Assembly (NCBI RefSeq): GCF_900129465.1
Contig: NZ_FSRA01000001.1
Location: forward strand, 1,986,482 to 2,050,481
Length of the DNA: 64,000 nucleotides
Origin: Chitinophaga niabensis
GTDB taxonomy: Bacteria; Bacteroidota; Bacteroidia; Chitinophagales; Chitinophagaceae
Direction: 5' to 3'
Part shown: positions 19,001-26,508 of the stretch, piece by piece
Numbering within the stretch: position 1 is the first letter of the stretch
Layout of the letters: each line of letters begins with the position of its first letter
Position numbers and translations under genes: made by a program
Notes under the pieces: generated by a model
What the model saw: only the letters and a program-made list of their open reading frames with translations
The model's database searches: none
Told to the model about the DNA's origin: nothing

Positions 19001-22000
19001 GGTACCGCCATTATCTTTCACACTTAATTCATATACATAATCACCGGCAATGGTTAAACCAGTGATCGAAGTTTTATTGGCATTGGAGGTAGTGATAACA
19101 CCTGCAGCAGGGCCGCTGATCTTCGTCCAGGTATAACTGGTGATAGTACCATCCGGATCAGCAGAAGCAGAACCATCCAATTGCGCAGTAGTTGTTGGTA
19201 GTGTAATACTTACATCAGCACCTGCATTGGCAACAGGTGGTTTGTTGGCACCTACGCCCTGTACAGTAACGGTTACCTGTTTGGAATTGGTGAGGCCGCC
19301 GTTATCAGTAACAGTCAGCTCATATACATATACACCTTCAGCAAGGCCTGAAACAATAGCGTTGCTGGCAGTGATATCGTCAATAGTTCCGGCAGCCGGG
19401 CCGCTAACCCTCTTCCATTCATAACTTACGATCACACCATCCGGGTCAAGCGAAAAACTACCTGTTAATTGAGTGCTGTTAGAAGGCAGCACCAGGGTAA
19501 CATTGCTACCTGCATCAGATACAGGCGGCTTGTTGGCTGCGGCCAGCACAGTAACTGTTACCTGGTCTTTTGCAGAAAGCCCTGCATTATCTGTTACCGT
19601 CAGTTCAAATACATAAGAACCTATTGCCAGGCCGCTGAGCTGCGTAGTAGCGCCGTTAGGCGTAGCAATAGTGGCCGCGGGCCCGCTGAGCTTTTTCCAG
19701 GCGTAGGAAGCAATCGTACCACCTTCTTTGGAGGAGGCGCTGCCATCCAACACCGTTGTTTTATTATCTGCGGGTACCAGTAATTTATCAGCACCTGCAT
19801 TTGCCACAGGCAAAACCGCAGCGCTGCTGCCGTTGAATTCGAATGCACCGGCATCAAAAGAATTATTCACCGGGCGGGCATTACCATCGAAGTCGTTGGT
19901 AAGGCCAAGATCAGCCATGTTCCGTCCTGCGTCAATAGCAGTGGAACCTGCCTTCAGCCTGAAATCTCCGGCAAGGGGATTTACAAAGCCACCAAGGTCA
20001 GGCGTTTTATAGTTTACATTGTTCTTGAAATCATACAGGATGGGTTTGGCACCTTTCACATAATAACCCGTCATCGGATCATCCCATTGCGTGCCGGGAG
20101 CAATTACAACGTTGTTATAGATCTTGTGCCCCAGCAGTGTTTCATAACCATACACCTTAATACCGTTTACGCCGGTATTATAAACAGTGTTGTTATAGAT
20201 GTAAGCAGTGGCCGGATCAAACAGGGGTTTGTCAGACACATTGATCCCTTCATAATGAATATCCGTTACCACGTTATTATACACCTGGTTGATCCCGGAA
20301 CCAAAGATCTCAATACCTGAATTATATCCTTTACTTACGTAATTGCTGTAGATACGGAGGCTGCTGCCTCCGCCCGACAAAATGCCATAGCCGTGCGCAG
20401 AGTTGCGGGCCATGGCATAATTAACAACGCGGTTGTTGTATACCCTGTTATCACCATTATAAGCAGTGGAGATCTGAATACCATCACTGCCCATATTCTC
20501 CAGGTTGTTATTATATACAGAAAGGTTCTCGATGAGATGTGATTTCATATCCACACAACTGCCCTCTGTATAGAGGTAATGTGTGTTACCGATATAGAAA
20601 CCTTCCCATGCAGAGTTACGGCACATCAGGTCGTGGATCTTTACATTCTTCATGGTAAAACTACCATCCAGCCATTCAGGATGGCTGCATTGCTGCAGTG
20701 TTTTAGCCTGCAGGAACATACCTGCATCGTGAATGTAAGCATGATGTACATCAAAATCAGAAGTACCGTTCCCGAAGAACATGCCGAACATCTTAACACC
20801 GTTCTTGTTGGTACCATTGATATCAAAACCGTATTCGATACCAGCGGCGCCGGTACCTTCTACTTTAAAATATTTACAGGTGCTTAATACAAAACTTGCA
20901 GCAGTGGCAGAACTGTTCACACCCGCTCTCACAAGGCCTCCGCAGTTGGTGATCACAATTGGTTTATCTGCAGTGCCCAGCAGTTTACCAAAATGGATGT
21001 ACTCATAATCGCCGGGAGGGATACACAAGGTATCTCCGGCGGTTACACCCAATTGGCTCATGGCATTATCATAATAGATGATATTGGCAGAGGAAGGATT
21101 TACCGTGATCTTTTTATTGCCCGGCGGTGGTGGCGGTGGCGGAGGTGGTGGTTGTACAACCGTTCCCCTTGTATACTGCAGCATCCACTCATAAACATTC
21201 AAGCCCGTCTGGGGATCTTTATAGGCAGGGTCATACGTTTTGCTCCAGGCATCATGTGAAGTGCTGCTGAATACGGTGAGCAAAGCTTTTGGATTTGGAG
21301 CAGGTATGATGGCATTGATACCATTTACCCAATCCTGGGAATATTTTAAAGGAACTGTCGGGTCCCTGTCGTTATGCGTAGCAAACACCGGCATGTTAAT
21401 GCTGGCAATGTTCCATTGTAAACTCGGTGTTCTTGGTGCATCGTTTGGATTCCATGCTCCGCACACCACTACAGCTGCGGCAAACAATTTCGCTTTATCT
21501 GTATTCTCTGAAATAACACCCCATGTTACACCGCCACCCATACTAAGCCCTGTAACATAACAACGGCTTTCATCAATGCGGTAAATTGTTTTCAGGTAAG
21601 CAAGCAGTTCATGCACATCATTTCCCCCGGGCCATGTAATGAACTGCGGGGAGATCACGATAAAAGAATGCGTTTGTCCGTTAACGGTAAAGGAAGCAGG
21701 AAATTTCCCCTGATTGATCAGCTTTGCGGGTCCATTTGCTAAAACTGCGGATAAGGGGTTCTTCAGATCTGCACCTGCCAGTTCACCAACACCATGTACA
21801 AATATGAGAACGGGATACTTTTTGGTAGTAGAGGCATAGTCAGCCGGCAAGGACTCGTAATATCCTGTCATATTACGAACCGGCGCCCCGGCGGGGAAAG
21901 TTTTTGGAACCTGCTGGGCTTTGACCTGCAGGCTGAGAGATATAAAGGATAAATAAAAGAGATAGCGGACACACCATCCCCTTACCTGATAGAATTTCTT

Positions 22001-22003
22001 CAC
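16082..22003 (-). CDS. secreted esterase - beta-helix - 12x PKD protein with T9SS signal
   Basis: 1973 residues, GTG start at 22003 followed directly by a signal peptide (about residues 1-29). Residues 30-280 are an alpha/beta-hydrolase of the PHB-depolymerase/feruloyl-esterase type: S154 in TGLSMGG, D212 or D214 in HNDRDPTVP, H250 in STSHDAW. A run of ten prolines (285-294) leads to a right-handed beta-helix of about 430 residues (NNVVTDIHYEGINVS, NNTVYNTGVNGIKVYG). Then come twelve PKD-type domains of about 95 residues and a T9SS type A sorting domain (LTPNPVSTFARLNI to the KIGH end). It should therefore be exported to the cell surface or medium through T9SS. It probably binds and de-esterifies a polysaccharide; the substrate is not known. 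Upstream 372 bp are AT-rich. Confidence 0.9.
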   Translation of the reverse strand: MKKFYQVRGWCVRYLFYLSFISLSLQVKAQQVPKTFPAGAPVRNMTGYYESLPADYASTTKKYPVLIFVHGVGELAGADLKNPLSAVLANGPAKLINQGKFPASFTVNGQTHSFIVISPQFITWPGGNDVHELLAYLKTIYRIDESRCYVTGLSMGGGVTWGVISENTDKAKLFAAAVVVCGAWNPNDAPRTPSLQWNIASINMPVFATHNDRDPTVPLKYSQDWVNGINAIIPAPNPKALLTVFSSTSHDAWSKTYDPAYKDPQTGLNVYEWMLQYTRGTVVQPPPPPPPPPPGNKKITVNPSSANIIYYDNAMSQLGVTAGDTLCIPPGDYEYIHFGKLLGTADKPIVITNCGGLVRAGVNSSATAASFVLSTCKYFKVEGTGAAGIEYGFDINGTNKNGVKMFGMFFGNGTSDFDVHHAYIHDAGMFLQAKTLQQCSHPEWLDGSFTMKNVKIHDLMCRNSAWEGFYIGNTHYLYTEGSCVDMKSHLIENLSVYNNNLENMGSDGIQISTAYNGDNRVYNNRVVNYAMARNSAHGYGILSGGGSSLRIYSNYVSKGYNSGIEIFGSGINQVYNNVVTDIHYEGINVSDKPLFDPATAYIYNNTVYNTGVNGIKVYGYETLLGHKIYNNVVIAPGTQWDDPMTGYYVKGAKPILYDFKNNVNYKTPDLGGFVNPLAGDFRLKAGSTAIDAGRNMADLGLTNDFDGNARPVNNSFDAGAFEFNGSSAAVLPVANAGADKLLVPADNKTTVLDGSASSKEGGTIASYAWKKLSGPAATIATPNGATTQLSGLAIGSYVFELTVTDNAGLSAKDQVTVTVLAAANKPPVSDAGSNVTLVLPSNSTQLTGSFSLDPDGVIVSYEWKRVSGPAAGTIDDITASNAIVSGLAEGVYVYELTVTDNGGLTNSKQVTVTVQGVGANKPPVANAGADVSITLPTTTAQLDGSASADPDGTITSYTWTKISGPAAGVITTSNANKTSITGLTIAGDYVYELSVKDNGGTSATDQVKVTVLPSANKLPVANAGTNVTITLPTSTAQLDGSASSDPDGTISTYSWVKISGPAAGAISTANVSKTAVTGLTIAGDYLYELTVTDNNGGKATAQVKVTVTDAPANKPPVANAGADVTVILPASTAQLDGSASSDPDGTITNYTWTKISGPAGGAITTANANKTTITGLTIAGEYVYELSVKDNGGTTVTDQVKVVVITGGSNQPPVAKAGFNTTITLPVNSVELDGSASSDPDGSIAAYSWKKLGGPASGTITTANAAKTTVTGYTLDGTYVYELTVTDNQGLSTSSNVTITVKAAANQKPISNAGVDITITLPVNTVQLDGSASSDPDGTITYYNWTKISGPAVGNIGSPSASRTTVTGLTLAGDYLFQLEVKDDAGARETDYVKITVLPGVNKLPVANAGGDISITLPTNTAQLDGSASSDADGTITTYAWTKVSGPAGGAITTANASKTTLTGLTIAGEYVYQLSVTDNAGASATDQVKVVVVAGGANRPPVARAGFNTTITLPVNSVQLDGSASSDPDGSIASYSWRKLGGPAGGNITVTSASRTTVTGYTLEGVYVYELTVTDNQGLSASSNVTITVNPEVINKPPVAQTSGDVNITLPVTTATLDGSPSVDLDGSIVSYAWKQLSGPVTGTIAAPSAARTDITNLTAAGQYIFELTVKDNGNATSSVQVKVVVNTPANKLPTARVNGNLTIILPVTGTSLDGSSSTDEDGTIISYSWKKISGASGSIGSPNAMSTAITDLTTEGQYVFELTVTDNANATATARVTISVLPAQTPENKPPVALTQGNLEITLPDNSVQVNGSTSYDSDGTISTYEWIQLTGPNNSLIWDAQKAQTNITGLIKGEYVFQLAVTDNKGAKTNTSFNVRVLDNSNGAKGDTASLTPNPVSTFARLNIQRKGSYKVNIEIYDISGKLWKQFSTNFIDRLQEDIQLSELPNGHYILNVAGPNFKKWTEKFVKIGH
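16370..19830 (-). repeat. twelve tandem PKD-type domain repeats (protein level)
   Basis: Twelve units of about 95 residues follow one another, each with NxxPVAxAG, LDGSxSSDPDG, YxWxKxSGPA and YVYELTVTDN-like blocks. Units 6 and 9 share the unusual FNTTITLPVNSV and WKKLGGPA/WRKLGGPA wording, and units 5 and 8 are the partners before them, so a two-unit block seems to have been duplicated. Block positions are about 18090-18665 and 17225-17805. The two copies now differ at many third codon positions. Confidence 0.85.
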
Positions 22004-22375
22004 AATAATTTGGTTTTTCTAGTATGGATTTTTGTCTGGTCCGAACGGACGCGCTTCGCATTTGTGTCTTAATCTCGTCTGATCATCTATATTCTAATAC
22101 ACGTACTTATACTTGTTTACAAATAAACAAAATTTATTCAAAACAAATGGTAAAAAATTAAATATCTATTAAGTTTAATAATAAATTATTTATTATCCTT
22201 TTCATACACTGCTGATAATCCAGCAGTTAAATTTATTAACGTACATTTTCCGCTTAATTAATTTATAATTTAATAAACTTGCATCCTGATTTAACCTCCC
22301 TGTGTTTGTTTTTAACCGGTATCCTACTAGAAACCAGTATATTGTAATCAAAATTAATTTATCTAATAATCACAT
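22004..22375. other. gene-free AT-rich region before the flippase
   Basis: About 370 bases between divergent genes. A small exact hairpin ACTGCTG-ATAATC-CAGCAGT lies at 22208-22227. For the flippase, TTG at 22279-22281 and TGTGTTTG at 22301-22308 are spaced by 19 bases and resemble a -33/-7 pair with one mismatch in the -7 box. Nothing else is recognisable. Confidence 0.45.
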
Positions 22376-23710
22376 ATGATATCGAGGCTTTTATCCGTCT
22401 ATAGGAATAAGCAGGTTTTATCGTTGTTCGGCAATCTGGTTTCGGCTTTTTTCAATCTTCTTTCATTTATGATCCTTGTAAGGATCTTGCCCACGCTGGA
22501 TGACTTCGGACAGTGGGTGGTATTCACCGGTACTTATAACATCCTCGATCAGATTCGTACCGGTTTACTGCAATCGGGCATTGTAAAATTCTACACGGGA
22601 GCGGATATAGAAACTTCGCGCAGGGTAGCCGGCGCTGCCTGGCATCTTTCGTTACTGATCACCATCGGGTATGTAATACTTTCATGGGTTGGCTACTTTG
22701 CCGTATCTCCTTTCCTGGGCGCTCCCTGGCCATTATTCCTGGCATGGTTAGGTATCCTTACTTTATTATCCCTCCCAATGAATTTTGCCAGCTGGGTATT
22801 GCAGGCAGAGAACCGTTTTAATGAGATCGTGTTCATCAGGATTTCCCAGAATGGTTCTTTTGTAGTGCTGCTGGCCTTGTTATGGTGGTTCAAACAGGTG
22901 TCCCTTGCGAATGTGTTATATGCTTACAGTGGTTCGATGGCTATCTCCAGTGTATATTGCCTGCTTAAAAAATGGACGGGGATCCGCAACATTGTTTACC
23001 GTACAAGGGAACAGGCACTGGAACTATATCGTTTCGGCCGTTTGATCATTGGCAGCATGGTATCTTCTTCACTGATCAATAACACTAACAATTTTGTGAT
23101 CCTGAAAATGCTGGGAGCGGCTAACGTAGCGCTTTTCAGTATTCCACAAAAGTTCATAGAGGTGATCGAGATCATCCTTCGCAGCTTTGTAGCCACCGCA
23201 CAACCAACTTTATCTGCCGCAGCCAATCGTGGTGATAAACAGGCGGTGGCCATTGCTTTCTGCAGGTATACCGGCACAGTTACTTTACTGATCATTCCAT
23301 TCATTATTGGCATGCTGATATTTACAGAGCCGCTGATCCTCATCCTCGCCAAAGGCAATTACCTCGGCGCTACCGCCGTAGTGCGCATCTCGCTCATTAC
23401 CGCCATCCTCTGGCCGCTGGACCGCTTCAATGGCGTAACGCTGGATATGATGGGCCTCGCACATGTGAATTTCTACAAAAACATTCTCAAACTGATATTG
23501 AATGCCATCTTTGCGGTGGTGCTGGTATGGATCTTCCCTAATATTATCTCTGTGGCGCTGGCCATGTTGCTGCACATCCTCTTTGCTATTGCATACGGAT
23601 ACTATGTCATGAAAAAACATATGTCCGTTCACCTGAAAGACCTCTGGCATTACGGCTGGATTGAATTTAATATACTGGTAAAAAAGGCCTTAAAACTCAA
23701 GCATTCATAA
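22376..23710 (+). CDS. Wzx-like polysaccharide flippase
   Basis: 444 residues with about twelve to fourteen hydrophobic segments, matching the polysaccharide-biosynthesis/MATE-like flippase family. The first segment lies near residues 12-40 (LVSAFFNLLSFMILVRILPTL) and the family charged loop DDFGQWVVF follows. Wzx proteins move lipid-linked repeat units of O-antigen or exopolysaccharide across the inner membrane. It starts the plus-strand pair with the GT14-type gene 3 bases later. The neighbouring genes supply the other steps expected for a Wzx/Wzy pathway. Confidence 0.85.
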   Translation: MISRLLSVYRNKQVLSLFGNLVSAFFNLLSFMILVRILPTLDDFGQWVVFTGTYNILDQIRTGLLQSGIVKFYTGADIETSRRVAGAAWHLSLLITIGYVILSWVGYFAVSPFLGAPWPLFLAWLGILTLLSLPMNFASWVLQAENRFNEIVFIRISQNGSFVVLLALLWWFKQVSLANVLYAYSGSMAISSVYCLLKKWTGIRNIVYRTREQALELYRFGRLIIGSMVSSSLINNTNNFVILKMLGAANVALFSIPQKFIEVIEIILRSFVATAQPTLSAAANRGDKQAVAIAFCRYTGTVTLLIIPFIIGMLIFTEPLILILAKGNYLGATAVVRISLITAILWPLDRFNGVTLDMMGLAHVNFYKNILKLILNAIFAVVLVWIFPNIISVALAMLLHILFAIAYGYYVMKKHMSVHLKDLWHYGWIEFNILVKKALKLKHS

Positions 23711-23713
23711 ATT

Positions 23714-24577
23714 ATGAGAATAGCTTTCATCATCCTGGCACATAAAAATCCGGCACAATTACACCGGCTTTTAACCAGGCTGCAACACCCCAATATCGAC
23801 TGCTTTGTACATATAGATAGAAAATGTAAAATAGAAGATTATGCCGAAGCGCTTTCCCTGCCACAGGTATATACCATAACTCCCCGCGTGAAGGTCACCT
23901 GGGCCGGATGGAGCATCGTGCAGGCTACATTGAACGGTATGGAAGCCATCCGGCAATCCGGTAAGTCCTACACGTATATCACCATGCTCAGCGGCCAGGA
24001 TTATGTGATCAAAACCACGGAACACATTTACCAGACCCTCATTCAACCCGGCAACCGGCAATACATCGGGCTTATTTCTGAAAAAGACTTAAAGCCCATG
24101 ATGTCTAAGGTGGATAATTATCACCTGGTGGAATGTAACTTCCCGGGCAAGTACAAATTCGCCAGCCTGCTCACAAAAATACTGCCTGCCCGGAAAACGC
24201 CATTCGGGCTTAAAATCTACTCCGGATCCGGCTGGTGGACACTGACCCAGGACTGCGTGAATTACCTGCTGGATTACATCCGGGAGCGCCCTCAACTGGT
24301 GCGTTATTTCAAGCTCACCTGGGGTTCTGATGAATTCATCTTCCAGACCATATTAATGGGCAGCCCTTACAAAGAAGCGGTAACCGGGTATGATCTGCAT
24401 TATATCGATTGGGGGAATGATCGCTCAAAGGGGCAGAACCATCCTAAAACGCTGGGAGTGGAAGACGTGGAACTTATGCTGAAGAGTGACAGGCTGGTAG
24501 CCCGCAAATTTGAAATGGATAAAGATCCCGCCCTGCTGGACAAAATAGACCAGGAACTAAAAAGGCTGTTCCCATAA
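23714..24577 (+). CDS. GT14-type (core-2/I-branching-like) glycosyltransferase
   Basis: 287 residues resembling bacterial core-2/I-branching beta-1,6-N-acetylglucosaminyltransferases: MRIAFIILAHKNPAQLHRLL at the N-terminus, then HIDRK, SGQDYVIK and WTLTQDCVNYLL, and the final part has TWGSDEFIFQTIL. In the eukaryotic family these residues shape the GlcNAc-transfer site; in bacteria the sugar and acceptor are usually unproven. It follows the flippase by 3 bases, and its 3' end contains the stem of the terminator used by the opposite-strand methyltransferase gene. Confidence 0.85.
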   Translation: MRIAFIILAHKNPAQLHRLLTRLQHPNIDCFVHIDRKCKIEDYAEALSLPQVYTITPRVKVTWAGWSIVQATLNGMEAIRQSGKSYTYITMLSGQDYVIKTTEHIYQTLIQPGNRQYIGLISEKDLKPMMSKVDNYHLVECNFPGKYKFASLLTKILPARKTPFGLKIYSGSGWWTLTQDCVNYLLDYIRERPQLVRYFKLTWGSDEFIFQTILMGSPYKEAVTGYDLHYIDWGNDRSKGQNHPKTLGVEDVELMLKSDRLVARKFEMDKDPALLDKIDQELKRLFP

Positions 24578-24589
24578 GGAGAACAGCCT
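24563..24589 (-). terminator. terminator of the methyltransferase operon, inside the opposite gene
   Basis: AGGCTGTTC (24563-24571) and GAACAGCCT (24581-24589) form a 9-bp stem with a 9-base loop; in the minus direction TTTTAG follows. The hairpin overlaps the last codons and the stop of the GT14-type gene. Confidence 0.72.
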
Positions 24590-24610
24590 ATGTAAGTCAT
24601 AAAAAAAACA

Positions 24611-25378
24611 CTAGACTCTTTTCTTCCACAATGTATTGAACCCACCGGTAAAACCTATAGGCAGGATCTCAGCTACCTCGCAATCCAGCTTTTGCAGGAA
24701 CTTAATGCGCTTGGTGAGCAGGGAAAAAGGGAATACATCTTCCACAAAATTCGTTTTCGAAAACTTGATGATATCGTAATTATTTGTTTGCGCGAGGTTC
24801 AGCAGGTCCTTACGGGTAAAGAACTGCACATGGTCCAGGTTATCTGCCTGTGACTGTACGGTAGTACCTTTAAAACCAAGGGCACTTTTAATTTTATTAA
24901 TGAACTTCCACATGCCGGGGTTATTCCGGGCTTTCAGCATAGGCCTTGTTACGCACAGTTCACGCGGGCCCACTCCATTCGGTACGGTCACTACCAGCAA
25001 ACCATTGTCCTTAATGGTATCATATATTACACGCAGTAATTTTTCAGGATGGTCCAGGTGTTCCAGTACTTCACTGCAGATCACTGCATCATATTTTTCA
25101 CCTGCTGCCGTGAGCGCTTCTGCACTGATGGCTTCAAAGCGTACATTAGGCAGTGTATTCTTGGAACGGGCCACATCAATTGTTTTCTGGCTGATATCAA
25201 TGCCCAGCACATCATAGCCAAACTGGCCAAGATGGCGGCTGATAACGCCATTACCGCAACCTACGTCCAGCACGCGGCCTTTTTCAGGGATCTCTTTCTT
25301 GAGGGCCTCTGCAATAAATTTCAGTCGCTTGATATCTGCGATACGTTCATATTCGTAGGTGATCGTTGCTTGTGTCAT
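24611..25378 (-). CDS. class I SAM-dependent methyltransferase
   Basis: About 255 residues from the ATG at 25378 (MTQATITYEYER); a longer form starting at 25414 would overlap the upstream gene by 35 bases and adds no conserved residues. Motif I is VLDVGCGNGVISRHL, followed by the acidic residue in GIDIS, and motif IV region is YDAVICSEVLEHLDHPEKLL. The position at the end of a glycosyltransferase operon suggests a sugar or lipid-carrier methyltransferase, but this is not shown. The ATG lies one base after the TGA of the GT4-like gene, so the two are translationally coupled. Confidence 0.82.
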   Translation of the reverse strand: MTQATITYEYERIADIKRLKFIAEALKKEIPEKGRVLDVGCGNGVISRHLGQFGYDVLGIDISQKTIDVARSKNTLPNVRFEAISAEALTAAGEKYDAVICSEVLEHLDHPEKLLRVIYDTIKDNGLLVVTVPNGVGPRELCVTRPMLKARNNPGMWKFINKIKSALGFKGTTVQSQADNLDHVQFFTRKDLLNLAQTNNYDIIKFSKTNFVEDVFPFSLLTKRIKFLQKLDCEVAEILPIGFTGGFNTLWKKRV

Positions 25379-25379
25379 G

Positions 25380-26507
25380 TCAGTTATGGTAAAGCTGTTG
25401 ATATATTTTTTCAATTTGCCGTGTCATGCCGGATACGGTGTATTTACTCCGTATCGTATCCATGGCACGCTGTTGTAATTGTGCTCTGAGCGTTTTGTCT
25501 TTGGCCAGTTTCACAATGGCGGCAGCCAGGGTTTCACTGTTCTTTGCAGGTACCAGCAAACCATTATCGCCATCCGTTACGGCTTCGCGGGTTCCGTCCA
25601 CATCGCTGGCAATCACTGCTTTTCCCATGGCCATTGCTTCCAGCACTCCTATCGGGAATCCTTCCCATAAAGAAGGAAGGCAGTAAATGTCTACGCCGTT
25701 CAATACGGCCGGTACATCCTGGCGGAAATTATCAAAGATCACATGATCTGTTATGTTCAATCTGCGGGCTGCATCCAATGCTGCTTCTTTTAACTCTCCC
25801 TCTCCTATCATCAGCAGTTTCATATCAGGGAATTGCTGAAGCGCCAGGCTGAATCCTTCCAGCATGCCCACCGGATCTTTTTGCAGGGTCATCCTTGCAA
25901 TGTAACCGATCACCAGCTGATCCGCAGGAATACCATAGGCTGCTTTCACATCAGGGTATGCTGCACCGGGATTGAATTTCACCGGGTTCACACCATTCTT
26001 GATCACTACGGAATCAAAGCGGCCGAAAGTTTTAATACCTGTTTCCCTGTTGGAATCAGATACGCAGATGTTCACCTTTGCCTTGCGGGTAATATATTTC
26101 TCTGCTGCAATACGCGCTCTTTTGATCAATGGGTTCAGGCCATCGTGAAAGGACCATCCATGGATGGTGTAGATCAGCGGCAAACCCAGCCTGCGCGCAG
26201 CCCACATCACATTTGTATTGGCGCGGGTGCCGTGTACGTGTACAATATCGATGCGTTGTTCCGTGAGGAAGGCACGCACCTTTTTCCAGATACTGATATC
26301 AAATGCTTTTTCGCTGGCAATCACATGCACCGGTACGCCGATTGCCGTGAGTGCCTGTACCATAGGCCCATCCGTGAAGGAAAGCACCACCGGTTCAAAC
26401 AATTCGCTATCCATTGTTTTCACAAGGTCCAGCACATGGCTTTCCCCTCCTCCTATCTTACCCTGGCGGATCGTTTCTAATACTCTTATTTTACGGGGTT
26501 GCTCCAT
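25380..26507 (-). CDS. GT4-like glycosyltransferase
   Basis: About 375 residues from the ATG at 26507 (MEQPRKIRVLE); the longer alternative from 26534 overlaps the asparagine synthetase stop. The GT-B fold is shown by GGGESHVLDLV near the N-terminus, VHVHGTRANTNVM, IGYIARMTLQKDP, and the E-x7-E region SLWEGFPIGVLEAMAMGKAVIAS. The donor sugar cannot be read. The gene starts one base after the asnB stop codon and ends one base before the methyltransferase start. Confidence 0.86.
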   Translation of the reverse strand: MEQPRKIRVLETIRQGKIGGGESHVLDLVKTMDSELFEPVVLSFTDGPMVQALTAIGVPVHVIASEKAFDISIWKKVRAFLTEQRIDIVHVHGTRANTNVMWAARRLGLPLIYTIHGWSFHDGLNPLIKRARIAAEKYITRKAKVNICVSDSNRETGIKTFGRFDSVVIKNGVNPVKFNPGAAYPDVKAAYGIPADQLVIGYIARMTLQKDPVGMLEGFSLALQQFPDMKLLMIGEGELKEAALDAARRLNITDHVIFDNFRQDVPAVLNGVDIYCLPSLWEGFPIGVLEAMAMGKAVIASDVDGTREAVTDGDNGLLVPAKNSETLAAAIVKLAKDKTLRAQLQQRAMDTIRSKYTVSGMTRQIEKIYQQLYHN

Positions 26508-26508
26508 G

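Noticed and set aside
17000..19800. Possible CRISPR-like or satellite repeat in DNA of the PKD region
   Set aside because: The periodicity of about 290 bases comes from protein domain repeats; DNA copies are diverged and inside one open frame.
22208..22227. Terminator upstream of the flippase
   Set aside because: The hairpin has a 7-bp stem but no T-run following, and no gene is being read toward it from the left on the plus strand.
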